This document shows positions 46,782-56,457 of a stretch of DNA of 64,000 bases, one piece after another. A program made the translations under genes and the position numbers. How positions within the stretch are numbered: the first letter of the stretch is position 1; each line of letters begins with the position of its first letter. The notes under the pieces are model-generated. The model saw only the letters and a list, made by a program, of their open reading frames with translations, did not search any database and had not been told where the DNA came from. The DNA is from an uncultured Chlorobiaceae bacterium (lineage in GTDB: Bacteria; Bacteroidota; Chlorobiia; Chlorobiales; Chlorobiaceae): NCBI GenBank assembly GCA_903843305.1, contig CAIMPI010000031.1:54470-118469 (forward strand), in the 5' to 3' direction.

Positions 46782-47777
46782 ATGAAAGGCCTTTCTCTGA
46801 TTGTGGTTTGTCTGCTTGTTCTTGCAGTGGTCGCCCTTTTTTCGATGGGCACGGGGAGGTATCCCGTGTCGTTCAGGGATCTCTTGTCGTGGATTACGAC
46901 TGGTCAGTGCCGTGATGAGAATCTTCCAATTATTCTTGTCAACATTCGCTTGCCCCGTCTTGTTGGCGCAATAGCCGCTGGCGGGGCTTTGGCCATGTCG
47001 GGGGCAGCTTATCAGGGGATGTTCCGTAATCCGATGGTGAGTCCCGATATTCTTGGCGTCAGCTCCGGTGCGGGATTTGGCGCGGCGCTCGCCATTCTGT
47101 TTTCATTGCCAGTGGCCGGAATACAGGCGTTCTCGTTTGTCGGTGGCATAACTGCCGTACTGATTGCGGTCAGTATCAGCAAAGCAATAGGTCGCAGCCA
47201 CGATTCTGTTCTTGTGCTGGTGCTTTCGGGGATCATTATCTCCTCACTTTTCGGCGCTCTTCTCTCTATGCTCAAGTATGTTGCTGATCCTGATGACAAG
47301 CTGCCCGCCATCACCTACTGGCTCATGGGCAGCTTTGCGAATATTCGGATGAGCGATCTGATGGTGATTCTGCCGTTGCTGTTTGTCGGGAGCATTCCAC
47401 TGATGCTGGTGAGTTGGCGACTGAATGTGCTTTCATTTGGCGAGGATGAAGCCCGCTCGCTTGGAGTACATACAGGTTGGTTGCGAGCGCTGGTGATTCT
47501 CTGCGCAACACTCATGTCTGCCAGCATTATATCAATTACCGGTATTATCGGGTGGGTTGGTCTGATAGTGCCGCATCTTGCACGGTTTGTTGCAGGGCCA
47601 AACCACCGGATGTTGCTGCCGACTTCATTCCTTTTTGGGGCAATTTTCATGTTGCTGGTTGATAACGTTGCCCGTTCTGTGGTTTCTGTTGAAATCCCCA
47701 TCGGCATTATCACAGCAATCCTCGGTGCACCATTTTTCATCTGGTTCCTGAAAAAATCATCCAGAAAGTCATGGTAA
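46782..47777 (+). CDS. FecCD/BtuC-type ABC transporter permease
   Basis: 331 residues with about nine to ten membrane helices. Family motifs are RLPRLVGAIAAGGALAMSGA, NPMVSPDILGVSSGAGFGAA and GWVGLIVPHLARFVAGPNHR. These permeases import iron-siderophores, corrinoids, haem or related metal chelates. First gene of a nine-gene operon preceded by two ModE boxes, which points to molybdenum or tungsten chelate as cargo. It overlaps the ATPase gene by 7 bp. Confidence 0.93.
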   Translation: MKGLSLIVVCLLVLAVVALFSMGTGRYPVSFRDLLSWITTGQCRDENLPIILVNIRLPRLVGAIAAGGALAMSGAAYQGMFRNPMVSPDILGVSSGAGFGAALAILFSLPVAGIQAFSFVGGITAVLIAVSISKAIGRSHDSVLVLVLSGIIISSLFGALLSMLKYVADPDDKLPAITYWLMGSFANIRMSDLMVILPLLFVGSIPLMLVSWRLNVLSFGEDEARSLGVHTGWLRALVILCATLMSASIISITGIIGWVGLIVPHLARFVAGPNHRMLLPTSFLFGAIFMLLVDNVARSVVSVEIPIGIITAILGAPFFIWFLKKSSRKSW

Positions 47778-48598
47778 AGCAGAGCAACATATCGCTGGAT
47801 CTCAGGCATACCGATTTGGGGTACAATGGTCGGGTGGTTTTACGCGATGTCAGCCTGACGATTGATACGGGTGAAATTGTCTGTCTGCTTGGGCCGAACG
47901 GCGTCGGGAAGACGACGCTTTTCAAAACCATTCTCGGTTTTATCAAACCTTTAGCCGGATTGATTACCATTGATGGAACTGATATTTCACGGTTTTCACC
48001 GAAAGATTTTGCCCGGTTGGTTGCCTATGTGCCTCAACTTCACCACTTGCCATTTCCCTACACAGTACGGGATGTTGTGCTGTTCGGACGAACGGTGCAT
48101 CTCGGTCTCTTTGCTTCTCCGTGCAAGAAAGACAGGGATATTGCCAACAGTTTTCTCGAACTGCTCGATATCACGCATCTCGCTGACAGAGCATTTTCAG
48201 AGCTGAGCGGTGGGGAGAGGCAGATGGTGATTATTGCTCGTGCCCTTACGCAGGAGGCGCGGTTTATCATTCTCGATGAGCCGACATCAAACCTTGATTA
48301 CGGCAATCAGGTGCGGATTATCCGCAAAATCGGGGAGCTTCGCAAACAGTCGGTGGGCATTCTCATGGCCACTCATACACCTGATCATGCCTTCATGATT
48401 GGCTCGAAAGTTGTTGTGGTTGATCATGGCGCGCTTTACCGCTGCGGCAAGCCTGAGACAACCCTTACACCTGAAACGCTGAAGCAGATATATGGTGTAG
48501 AAGTGCAGGTGTTGGACACTCCGCACAACGGTATCTGTTCACGAAAAATATGCGCTCCAGTCATGGAGCTGACTACTGATATTATTTCTCATCACTAA
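47771..48598 (+). CDS. FecE/BtuD-type ABC transporter ATPase
   Basis: 275 residues. Walker A GPNGVGKTTLFKTILG, Q-loop YVPQLHHLPFPYTVRD, signature LSGGERQMVIIARALTQ, Walker B FIILDEPTSNLDYGNQ and switch histidine ATHTPDHA are intact. A C-terminal extension of ~40 residues (DTPHNGICSRKICAP) adds cysteines. It powers the permease encoded just before it. Confidence 0.93.
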   Translation: MVKQSNISLDLRHTDLGYNGRVVLRDVSLTIDTGEIVCLLGPNGVGKTTLFKTILGFIKPLAGLITIDGTDISRFSPKDFARLVAYVPQLHHLPFPYTVRDVVLFGRTVHLGLFASPCKKDRDIANSFLELLDITHLADRAFSELSGGERQMVIIARALTQEARFIILDEPTSNLDYGNQVRIIRKIGELRKQSVGILMATHTPDHAFMIGSKVVVVDHGALYRCGKPETTLTPETLKQIYGVEVQVLDTPHNGICSRKICAPVMELTTDIISHH

Positions 48599-48610
48599 CA
48601 ATAACATGAT

Positions 48611-50674
48611 ATGTCGCCGTCAATAATGAAAAGTACCATGTCGTTTATCATGACGCTTCTGGTGATCCAGAGCGCCAACATTGCCAGTGCAGAACCTGTG
48701 GTGCTTGAAGGCATCAACGTCACCGCACCATCGGTATCGAAGCGCGATGATCTTGATCCAAAAAGCATCACCAATCCCTATCGCGTTGAGTCGAGCGCCA
48801 GTTTTGGGACAGAGGTCTTCACCCAAAAAGAAATTGAGGCGTATGCGCCCAAAGATGTTTTTGACCTTTTGAATAAAGCCGTCGGAATGAACCTTACGTA
48901 TCAGGGCAGACGAAGCCCGTTCTCTCTTGACCAACGTGGCGGTGGGCAAATGACATACATCCTGGACGGTGCGATTCTTCCATCGTCGTTCAGTCGTATT
49001 TTGCAGAAAATACCGCTTTCAGATATTGAAGAAATTCAAATTGTGCGTGGTGCAACCTCTCTTGCGCTTGGGCCAACACGTACTCCAGGCCAATGGGGGA
49101 CAACATCGGGCATTAATACCGGATTTGTGGTGATTCGCACAAAACATCCTAAGAAACCCGAAGGTGTTGTCTCTGCTTATACCGAAAAATCAGGGTCACT
49201 GCCGTTTGCAACAGGCGAAAATCTCTATGTGGGTAGCCGTTTTGGCAATGTTGAATCATCGTTGAATGGGTACGTTGCTGGTGGCGTTGCTGCTTATGAC
49301 CGTTCCAGTAATGACACGTGGTTTGATGGACAGAATGGGCAATCAGGCATGATTAATACAGGAGTAACTGTTGGCGAGTTAAACGTTGCTTTTACTGGTT
49401 ATGCAGATACCGGGAGGTTGGAAATGCAGCGAGGTGTAACCTATACAGGTGCGTTAGCTCCAGATAAGTGGTACTATGATCCGCTTACAACTTCTGTACT
49501 TTCATCCACGGTGACTATGGCATGGAATCGTGATCAAGTAACGATGCTGTCACTCTTTAAAACCAGATATGAACAGGATGAGCATAATGAAAGTTTTGCT
49601 AATTCCACGGTATCACTGAGAAATTATACAGAAGAGTCGAGTGGCTATAGCCTTCGCCATAATGCACAATTTGGTAATACCTTAGTGCAGTTTGGTGGGC
49701 AAATTAACAAAAATAATGGTTTTGGTCCAAACCTGAGCAATCCATTCAACAATTTTGATACAACGGTTAAAGGATGGTCGGGTAGTATTGAGCAAAAACT
49801 GTTTGATGGAGTTTTAACGCTTGATGGCGGTTATCGTCGTGACATAACTCATAGTGACGTATCAAGTACGGTGGTAGCTAAACCACTTGCGAACCATGAT
49901 GTTGATATGGCACCGGCAGAGGCTATTGCACTTGGTGCTCGTTGGAAGATTAATGAAATGTTGGCATTGAATGCACGCTATTTTCATGGTGATGAAGGTA
50001 CACCAAGTGATTTCAGTATGAAAGCACAAACAGGTGCGCAGCTTCATGCTGAAAAGCAAGAACGTGTTGAACTTGCACTTGAAGCATCACCGGCAACCTA
50101 TTTCAAACCAATGCTAACATGGTTTGATTACAATATTGACAATCAAAAATCTGTGCTTACGGGTGCCAATAACTCCTTGCAAACCTATACGGTCAATGGT
50201 GAAACCTACTATTACTATACTGAAGCTGATGTATTGCGCAGAGGCATTGAGCTTGCCATGAAGGGTGACGTTGCGCAAAGCACGTCATACAGCTTCTCAT
50301 GGACGCATTTAACCAACAACCGCACAACGACAAACGGCGTAATCACTGATGGTGTCGGAGTCTCGACTCCTGAGGATTACTTTACCGCAATGCTCAGTCA
50401 CGCATGGGAAAAGTATCGTGCAAATCTTTCGGTCAAACAGGTCAGTTCGTGGCTGACATCGGCAAGTCCGGTTGGGATCCAGAATGCTGATCTTGGGGGG
50501 TATACAACTGTTGACGCTAATATCATGCGAACATTTTCCTTCTCAGGTTCCAGGCTTACGGCGACACTCTATGGACGTAATCTCGGCGACGTCCACTACT
50601 CAACCCGTTATGTCACTGGCTATTATCCCGATCGTGGTCGTACAATTGGAGCTGAGATAAGCATGGCATTTTAG
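48611..50674 (+). CDS. TonB-dependent outer-membrane receptor of the transport operon
   Basis: 687 residues. A signal peptide (SFIMTLLVIQSANIASA) is followed by a TonB box (VVLEGINVTAP), a plug (FDLLNKAVGMNLTYQGRRSP, IQIVRGATSLALGP) and a 22-strand-type barrel ending TIGAEISMAF with a terminal phenylalanine. The middle of the barrel is noticeably more A/T-rich than both ends, which may mark recombination in the loops. It should carry the metal complex over the outer membrane. Start at 48611 or 48626. Confidence 0.92.
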   Translation: MSPSIMKSTMSFIMTLLVIQSANIASAEPVVLEGINVTAPSVSKRDDLDPKSITNPYRVESSASFGTEVFTQKEIEAYAPKDVFDLLNKAVGMNLTYQGRRSPFSLDQRGGGQMTYILDGAILPSSFSRILQKIPLSDIEEIQIVRGATSLALGPTRTPGQWGTTSGINTGFVVIRTKHPKKPEGVVSAYTEKSGSLPFATGENLYVGSRFGNVESSLNGYVAGGVAAYDRSSNDTWFDGQNGQSGMINTGVTVGELNVAFTGYADTGRLEMQRGVTYTGALAPDKWYYDPLTTSVLSSTVTMAWNRDQVTMLSLFKTRYEQDEHNESFANSTVSLRNYTEESSGYSLRHNAQFGNTLVQFGGQINKNNGFGPNLSNPFNNFDTTVKGWSGSIEQKLFDGVLTLDGGYRRDITHSDVSSTVVAKPLANHDVDMAPAEAIALGARWKINEMLALNARYFHGDEGTPSDFSMKAQTGAQLHAEKQERVELALEASPATYFKPMLTWFDYNIDNQKSVLTGANNSLQTYTVNGETYYYYTEADVLRRGIELAMKGDVAQSTSYSFSWTHLTNNRTTTNGVITDGVGVSTPEDYFTAMLSHAWEKYRANLSVKQVSSWLTSASPVGIQNADLGGYTTVDANIMRTFSFSGSRLTATLYGRNLGDVHYSTRYVTGYYPDRGRTIGAEISMAF

Positions 50675-50769
50675 AAAAAGCATTTACAGAATACGTCGTG
50701 TTAATCTCGTTGAACCGGTTCATGGAGAGATGCATGACGTACTTATAACAACCTTTTAAGGTTACATCA

Positions 50770-51417
50770 ATGAGACAGGAAAAAGAGAGATACACCTTTA
50801 ATGCGACTGAGTTCAATGAAAAAATGATGAAAGGCCAGTTCAAAAAAATCTATCCGGTTATTGCCCGGCAGATTCTGGAGCGTACCGGAATTACTTCAGG
50901 TCGTTGTATAGACCTTGGTGGAGGGCCTGGCATGTTAGCCGTTGAACTGGCGAAAGCAAGCGCTCTCAAAGTAACGGTGTGTGATGTTACGTTCGAGTGT
51001 ATTGCATTAGCGAAGGAAAATAGCCTTGAGCATGGAGTTGAGGAGCGAGTATCGGCTGTGCAGGGAGCGGCTGAAAAGTTGCCGTTTGACGATAACTCCA
51101 TAGACCTTGTGGTCAGCCGGGGCTCAATCTTCTTCTGGGAGGATCAGCAACAAGGGCTTGCGGAAGTGTTCCGAGTGCTTCGGCCTAGCGGGTGGGCGTA
51201 TATCGGTGGTGGTTTTGGAACAGCCGAACTGTTGCAGGAAATCCTGGCGGAAAAAGCGGATGATCTGAAATGGGACAGAGAGCGTCAAGAGCGACTGGCG
51301 AAAAATCCACCTGGCCACTTTGAAGCCATGCTGCTGAAGCTTGGGATAGACGGAATTGTGCAGCGAGGCGAAGCTGGTATGTGGATCATTTTCAAAAAAT
51401 CAACAACATTACTATGA
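50770..51417 (+). CDS. SAM-dependent class I methyltransferase in the transport operon
   Basis: 215 residues. The SAM-binding motif CIDLGGGPGMLAVELAKA is followed by VTVCDVTFECIALAKENS and LPFDDNSIDLVVSRGSIFFWED, a standard class I methyltransferase. Its stop overlaps the start of the FecB gene (ATGA). A methyltransferase between a receptor and binding protein suggests that the imported chelate is modified or dismantled, or a chelator is made. The substrate is unknown. Confidence 0.88.
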   Translation: MRQEKERYTFNATEFNEKMMKGQFKKIYPVIARQILERTGITSGRCIDLGGGPGMLAVELAKASALKVTVCDVTFECIALAKENSLEHGVEERVSAVQGAAEKLPFDDNSIDLVVSRGSIFFWEDQQQGLAEVFRVLRPSGWAYIGGGFGTAELLQEILAEKADDLKWDRERQERLAKNPPGHFEAMLLKLGIDGIVQRGEAGMWIIFKKSTTLL

Positions 51418-52514
51418 AAAGGTATCGCACAAGGCTGATGCGGTCGAGCATTCTGGTTGCACTGGCGCTTTTTTTTACACTTCTTTCGGCATACAGCTCC
51501 ACTGAAAGGAAGCTGTCTCACGCCACTCGTGAAGTGACCGATATGGCCGGACGGAAAATGGTTGTGCCTTCTCTTGTCAGGCGCATCTACGTAAACAAGC
51601 CCGGCACGGTGCTGATGTATGCTGTCGCTCCCGATATGCTGGTGAGCCGCTCTTTATGGATGACGGATAACACAACGCCTTACTTGCAAAGCTCTTATCT
51701 GCAGTTACCCTACGTTGATGGTTCCGTAGAGGAGATCATCAAGCTCAAACCGGATGTCATCATCTCCAGTTTCAATATCAATCCAAAAACAAAGGATGAG
51801 GCAGACCGACTCAGCCAGAAAACCGGCATTCCGGTCTTTATGGTTTCAATGGATATGGGCAAGTATGAGCAGACCTTCAAGGCGCTTGGCGAGCTTCTTG
51901 ACCGTCAAAATCAGACAGACCGGATGAGAGGTTTTCTCCATACCTATTTTGACATGATTGCCATCAAGGCGAAACAGATACCTGAAAAGCAGCGGGTTCG
52001 GGTCTATTATGCAGAGGGGGAGCGTGGCCTCAATACTGATCCTTCGGGTTCATTCCATAGCCAGATTCTCGACGTTGTCGGCGCTGTCAACGTCGCGCAG
52101 GTTGGAATAGCCTCCGGTCAGGGCATGAGTGCTGTTTCCATGGAGCAGCTTCTGTTGTGGAATCCCGATGTCGTGCTTGTCTGGACGGGAATGGGCTCCT
52201 CAATGACCACTATGCACGCTATCCAGAGCGATAACCTCTGGGCAAGAACACATGCGGTTAAAAACAACAAAGTGTATCAGATACCTTTTCAACCGTTCGG
52301 CTGGTTCGACCGTCCGCCAGGCACCAACAGAATCATGGGCGCCATCTGGACTGCGGAGCTGCTCTATCCCAAAATCTATCACTATGACCTGAACAAGATT
52401 ACCCGTGAGTATTTCGACATTTTTTATCACCACCAACTGACTGATGATGAGCTTGCCGAGGTACTTCATCCCAACCCTCAAGTGCTGAAAAATCCAACAT
52501 CAAGAAACCACTAA
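51414..52514 (+). CDS. FecB/BtuF-type periplasmic metal-chelate-binding protein
   Basis: 366 residues. N-terminal export helix (SSILVALALFFTLLSAYSS), then TREVTDMAGRKMVVPSLV, VDGSVEEIIKLKPDVIISSF and MSAVSMEQLLLWNPDVVLVW, typical of cluster A-II binding proteins. It hands the ligand to the FecCD-type permease. The Met at 51414 is preferred; an upstream in-frame ATG at 51381 lies within the methyltransferase gene. Confidence 0.9.
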   Translation: MKRYRTRLMRSSILVALALFFTLLSAYSSTERKLSHATREVTDMAGRKMVVPSLVRRIYVNKPGTVLMYAVAPDMLVSRSLWMTDNTTPYLQSSYLQLPYVDGSVEEIIKLKPDVIISSFNINPKTKDEADRLSQKTGIPVFMVSMDMGKYEQTFKALGELLDRQNQTDRMRGFLHTYFDMIAIKAKQIPEKQRVRVYYAEGERGLNTDPSGSFHSQILDVVGAVNVAQVGIASGQGMSAVSMEQLLLWNPDVVLVWTGMGSSMTTMHAIQSDNLWARTHAVKNNKVYQIPFQPFGWFDRPPGTNRIMGAIWTAELLYPKIYHYDLNKITREYFDIFYHHQLTDDELAEVLHPNPQVLKNPTSRNH

Positions 52515-52525
52515 ATCCAGATATT

Positions 52526-53599
52526 ATGCTGAAACCATTACCGATGATGGAGAACAGCGGCGGCCTGCTTGCTGTGTGTGGAGCGCCGCCACTACACGCA
52601 AAAACCACAGAAAATGGCGTGCCTCTGCTCCAGAAGGGGGTGATCAATCTCTATATCAATATGCCTTGTCCGCTCAAAGTGGTCGCAAAAATGGCAATTG
52701 GTCAATTTGCTGAACTGTACAATGCGTCACATGCTATTCCGATCTATTCGCCAATGCTGCACGATGGTAATTCAAAAGGCATTGAGGGTGAGCTGAAAGC
52801 TGCGCAGACGGAGGATGATCTTCCTGAAGTGCTGGTTGCTTCAGGACTGCATACGGTGCTCTCCAAACGGTTCAAAAAGAGCTTTATTGATACTGGCATC
52901 TATACCGGTATTACCAGTCCCGCAGCAATGAAAGTGATGCCGGAAAGTTTTCGGAAGCTTGCCACGGAGCACAATATCGGGATTTTTGGCATCGGCTACT
53001 GGAGCATTGTGCTTGATTTATCGATCAATTTGGTCGAGTCGTATCCTCGCCGGTGGCGCGATCTGGTTGATCCACGATTCATGGATCTCATAACGGTGCA
53101 TGGCTACAATGGCAAGGCGAGTATTGCCACTCTCCTGATGCTCCTCAAGGAGCAGCTTGGCAGTGGAGCTGCAACGGATTTTGCGCGCAATATCCGCAAT
53201 GTCTGGCATTTTGCAGAAATTCTCAAGCGTCTTGACTCTTTTGAACCACGTCGGACGCCCTTTAATCTCCTGCCGAATGCCGCGACAGTACAGATGCCCT
53301 CTCGCAAGCGTGGGGCAATTCTTGAGTTTGAAGATGGACCTGTTCTTGCGCCTATGCTGATGTTTGTCAAAACATCACGAATGGAAGAGTGTCAGCCGAT
53401 TATCAATTTTTTCTACAGCGACATTATACGGCAGGCGTTGAAACGAGGCGACTTCTCTTTTGCCGAAGATGTCAACTGGCAAGAGCCGTTCAGTTTTCCT
53501 TCATGGGATTATCTGCTGAACAACGACTATGAGGAGCTGACCGCCATGCTCGATATTGAACTGAAACAAGGGCTTCGCCCCGATGCTTTTCAACTCTGA
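52526..53599 (+). CDS. Substrate-binding-protein-like protein without a signal peptide
   Basis: 357 residues. The fold pattern resembles type 2 extracellular solute-binding proteins (INLYINMPCPLKVVAKMAIG, LPEVLVASGLHTVLSKRF, YPRRWRDLVDPRFMDLITVH). Yet the N-terminus (MLKPLPMMENSGGLLAVCG) is not a usual signal sequence and no matching permease follows. It may act in the cytoplasm as a receiver of the imported complex. It contains a CPL-type cysteine early. I cannot name the ligand. Confidence 0.65.
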   Translation: MLKPLPMMENSGGLLAVCGAPPLHAKTTENGVPLLQKGVINLYINMPCPLKVVAKMAIGQFAELYNASHAIPIYSPMLHDGNSKGIEGELKAAQTEDDLPEVLVASGLHTVLSKRFKKSFIDTGIYTGITSPAAMKVMPESFRKLATEHNIGIFGIGYWSIVLDLSINLVESYPRRWRDLVDPRFMDLITVHGYNGKASIATLLMLLKEQLGSGAATDFARNIRNVWHFAEILKRLDSFEPRRTPFNLLPNAATVQMPSRKRGAILEFEDGPVLAPMLMFVKTSRMEECQPIINFFYSDIIRQALKRGDFSFAEDVNWQEPFSFPSWDYLLNNDYEELTAMLDIELKQGLRPDAFQL

Positions 53600-53612
53600 T
53601 GTGTATTAAAAC

Positions 53613-54311
53613 ATGAAACTTGTAACCATATCCGGCCCTCCGTCATCGGGAAAAACAGCCGTGCTTGTCAATGTCATTAAATCTCTCAAGACCTCCGGGT
53701 TACGTACGGGAGCAGTGAAATACGACTGTCTTGCAACGGATGACGACGCGCTGTTTCGCTCGCTTGGTATTCCAGTGCAGACTGGTCTCTCCGGCAATCT
53801 CTGTCCCGACCACTATTTTGTCAGCAATATTGAGGAGTGCCTGAAGTGGGGTATCTCGCTGAATCTCGATCTGCTTGTCTCGGAAAGCGCCGGTTTGTGT
53901 AACCGCTGTTCTCCGCACATAAAGGGCGTATTGGCGGTTTGCGTTATCGATAACCTGATGGGCGTTACTACACCAAAAAAGATCGGCCCGATGCTCAAGT
54001 TTGCCGATATCGTCGTCATCACCAAGGGCGATATTGTGTCGCAGGCAGAGCGTGAAGTCTTTGCGTTTCAGGTTCGACGTGCAAACGCCAAAGCCAAAAT
54101 CATGCACGTCAACGGAATTACCGGCCAGGGGGCCAGCGAACTAACCTCGCTGTTTCTGCAGGCGCCCGAAACGGAAACCCTTGATGGAGGAATATTGCGC
54201 TTTTCCATGCCTGCCGCACTCTGCTCCTACTGCCTTGGCGAGACAAAAATCGGCATGGAGCATCAGCTCGGCAACGTCAAAAGAATCAAAATCAAGCAGG
54301 AGCAACCATGA
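53613..54311 (+). CDS. HypB/UreG/CobW-like P-loop GTPase with cysteine pairs
   Basis: 232 residues. P-loop SGPPSSGKTAVLVNVIK, a switch region with ESAGLCNRCSPHIKG, a G4 motif TKGD and C-terminal ALCSYCLGETKIGMEH. The two CxxC pairs plus GNLCPDHYF could bind a metal. SIMIBI GTPases of this kind insert or transfer Ni, Co or other metals. Overlaps the next gene by 4 bp, so the two products likely act together. Confidence 0.82.
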   Translation: MKLVTISGPPSSGKTAVLVNVIKSLKTSGLRTGAVKYDCLATDDDALFRSLGIPVQTGLSGNLCPDHYFVSNIEECLKWGISLNLDLLVSESAGLCNRCSPHIKGVLAVCVIDNLMGVTTPKKIGPMLKFADIVVITKGDIVSQAEREVFAFQVRRANAKAKIMHVNGITGQGASELTSLFLQAPETETLDGGILRFSMPAALCSYCLGETKIGMEHQLGNVKRIKIKQEQP

Positions 54312-55303
54312 CTGAAATACTTGAAAAGAAAATTGGGTATCTGACCGCCGAATTTCCTCCACTTACCGAATTTTTCAGCGATTACGGCATCACCTTTACT
54401 GATCTTCATGCAACGCTTGGAGAGGCGCTTGAAGGTTTGGCAGAAGAGCATTACGAAGATATAGGGATTGACCGTGAGAAGTTGCTTGAAAATCTTGATG
54501 GCTTTTTACAGCGCATCACCCTTTCCGAAATCGCTGAGGCACCCACGGTGTCAGAAATTACCATTATTGGCGGGCACGATAAAAACGGTCATCCTGAAGA
54601 GATTGAGCTGACGCTGCTGCGAGGCTCTGTTACCAGTATTGTGGGGCCGACCGGTTCCGGAAAAAGCCGTCTGCTTGCCGATATCGAATGGATGGCGCAG
54701 AACGATACGCCAACGGGGAGGATGATCAGGGTCAATGGACAGAAGCCTGATCCTGAACTCCGTTTTTCTCTTGAGTATAAGCTTGTTGCCCAGTTGTCGC
54801 AGAACATGAACTTCGTTATGGACACGACTGTAGCCGAGTTTATAGCCATGCACGCTGAAAGCCGGATGATTAACAACGCATCAGGTATTGTTAATGACAT
54901 TATTGCACAAGCGAACCTTCTTGCCGGTGAATCGTTTACCGGAGAGACACCAGTGACGGCACTTTCCGGAGGACAATCAAGGGCGCTGATGATTGCCGAT
55001 ACAGCCTTTTTAAGTTCATCGCCAGTTGTCTTGATTGATGAAATTGAAAATGCCGGTATTGACCGAAAAAAAGCACTATCTCTTCTTGTCAGAAAGGAAA
55101 AAATCGTACTGATGGCAACTCACGACCCTATTCTTGCCCTTATGGCCGAGCGGCGGCTCATTATTAAAAATGGCGGAATTCACAAGATCATTTCCACGAC
55201 GACTGGGGAAAAAGATAACCTTGTCAGACTTGAAGAGCTTGACAACAAGTTTCTGGCTCTGCGTACACGTCTCAGAAGTGGTGAAATGCTTGAGGAGTTG
55301 TAA
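54308..55303 (+). CDS. Soluble ABC-type ATPase with DUF1858-like N-terminus, no permease
   Basis: 331 residues. Residues 1-75 form a helical domain (EFFSDYGITFTDLHATLGEAL) followed by an ABC domain: Walker A VGPTGSGKSRLLADI, signature ALSGGQSRALMIADTAF, Walker B PVVLIDEIENAGIDRKK and ATHDPILAL. No membrane partner is encoded here apart from FecCD, which already has an ATPase. With the GTPase and the signal-less binding protein it may form a cytosolic release or insertion machine. Confidence 0.82.
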   Translation: MTEILEKKIGYLTAEFPPLTEFFSDYGITFTDLHATLGEALEGLAEEHYEDIGIDREKLLENLDGFLQRITLSEIAEAPTVSEITIIGGHDKNGHPEEIELTLLRGSVTSIVGPTGSGKSRLLADIEWMAQNDTPTGRMIRVNGQKPDPELRFSLEYKLVAQLSQNMNFVMDTTVAEFIAMHAESRMINNASGIVNDIIAQANLLAGESFTGETPVTALSGGQSRALMIADTAFLSSSPVVLIDEIENAGIDRKKALSLLVRKEKIVLMATHDPILALMAERRLIIKNGGIHKIISTTTGEKDNLVRLEELDNKFLALRTRLRSGEMLEEL

Positions 55304-55308
55304 CGGCA

Positions 55309-56457
55309 GTGAAGAAGTCTGTTGAGCTTTCAAGGGTATGGAACAACCCTCGCAGGGAGAATTTTTCTTTGATATTGTTCGCGTTCTTGTCTGAAGATGA
55401 GTTTTTGGATACCGACCGTTTACGTCAACTGGATTATGGCAATCTTGTTTTGCGTCGTCAGATGCATCATTATCTCGGGAGCGGAGTCCTGTTCTCGATA
55501 GCGCTTCTTCTGCTTTTCTGGTTTGTCACCTTCCATTGGGATGATGTTGCCTCTGCCGGACGCAGATCGTCTGGCAAGGCCCTTGGTGATTCATACGAAT
55601 TGGTTACCGCCATGGTGCAGCTTGCTCCACCCCCACCCTTGTTATCTGCATCCGTTGCAGCGTCTCCTGTGACTCGCTCTGCTGTGTCCTCCATCCCAGG
55701 AAAAGTAGCGATGGTCAGTGAGGATCAGGCGACTCTTGCACACCCTTACGCAGCGCAGAGTGAGATCAAACAGGATCTCCAGAATCAGGAAGCTCAGGGC
55801 GCTCTTGCAGGTGTCGACGCTGGTTCCGGTTCAGGAAGAGGCAGTAGTGAATCTTCGGGTATCGAAGGTTTGGGGGATGATGGGGCAATATTTGGAGCCT
55901 GCGAAAAAATGCCTGCATTTCTTGAACAGAAAAAACCGGTGTACCCTGAGACAGCGAGGCTTGCCGGTATTACAGGAAAGGTGTTGGTCAAGGTGCTTAT
56001 CGGCGCGGATGGTCATCCCGTTAAGGCCGTTGTTGTGAAGCGTTTTCCTGAGGAGTGTACCGCTTTTGACCGTGTCGCGCTGAAATCAGTGCTTGAATCA
56101 ACCTATTCTCCTGCAATTCAGAACGGTCAGCCAGTCAAGGTATGGTGTATCATTCCGGTCAGTTTCAGCTTGACAGAAGGATTGCACGTTACCATGGTTT
56201 CAAACGTGCAGGAAAGCAAATCCAGGACATTGTGCTCTCCATCACCAAACGCCGTAAATGCCATTGCAGGGAAAAGGTTGGTCTCTTTTTCTGGGCAGAA
56301 AAGTACTTCAGAGCGCGTCTTGCTCCTGCCCGTTGGAAAGGGCGTGACGATGAAATGCGCAAGGTTGAATATATCTGCACGGAAGAGATCAGGGCAATTG
56401 ATAAATTACTTGCAACCATTGGCGATCCGGTTGAACTGGCCCGAAATCTCGGCATAG
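55309..56457 (+). CDS. tonB: TonB-type energy transducer with scrambled C-terminal extension
   Basis: 382 residues from a GTG start. A cytoplasmic N-terminus, one membrane helix (~63-82, GVLFSIALLLLFWFVTF), a Pro-rich then Gly/Ser-rich periplasmic linker (QLAPPPPLL, GSGSGRGSSESSG) and a TonB C-domain (KKPVYPETARLAGITGKVLV, up to VWCIIPVSFSL at ~56170). A normal TonB would stop there. Instead ~95 residues follow that look like a wrong-frame reading of a helicase remnant, so the gene end was probably lost by recombination. Likely energises the receptor of this operon. Confidence 0.82.
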   Translation: MKKSVELSRVWNNPRRENFSLILFAFLSEDEFLDTDRLRQLDYGNLVLRRQMHHYLGSGVLFSIALLLLFWFVTFHWDDVASAGRRSSGKALGDSYELVTAMVQLAPPPPLLSASVAASPVTRSAVSSIPGKVAMVSEDQATLAHPYAAQSEIKQDLQNQEAQGALAGVDAGSGSGRGSSESSGIEGLGDDGAIFGACEKMPAFLEQKKPVYPETARLAGITGKVLVKVLIGADGHPVKAVVVKRFPEECTAFDRVALKSVLESTYSPAIQNGQPVKVWCIIPVSFSLTEGLHVTMVSNVQESKSRTLCSPSPNAVNAIAGKRLVSFSGQKSTSERVLLLPVGKGVTMKCARLNISARKRSGQLINYLQPLAIRLNWPEISA

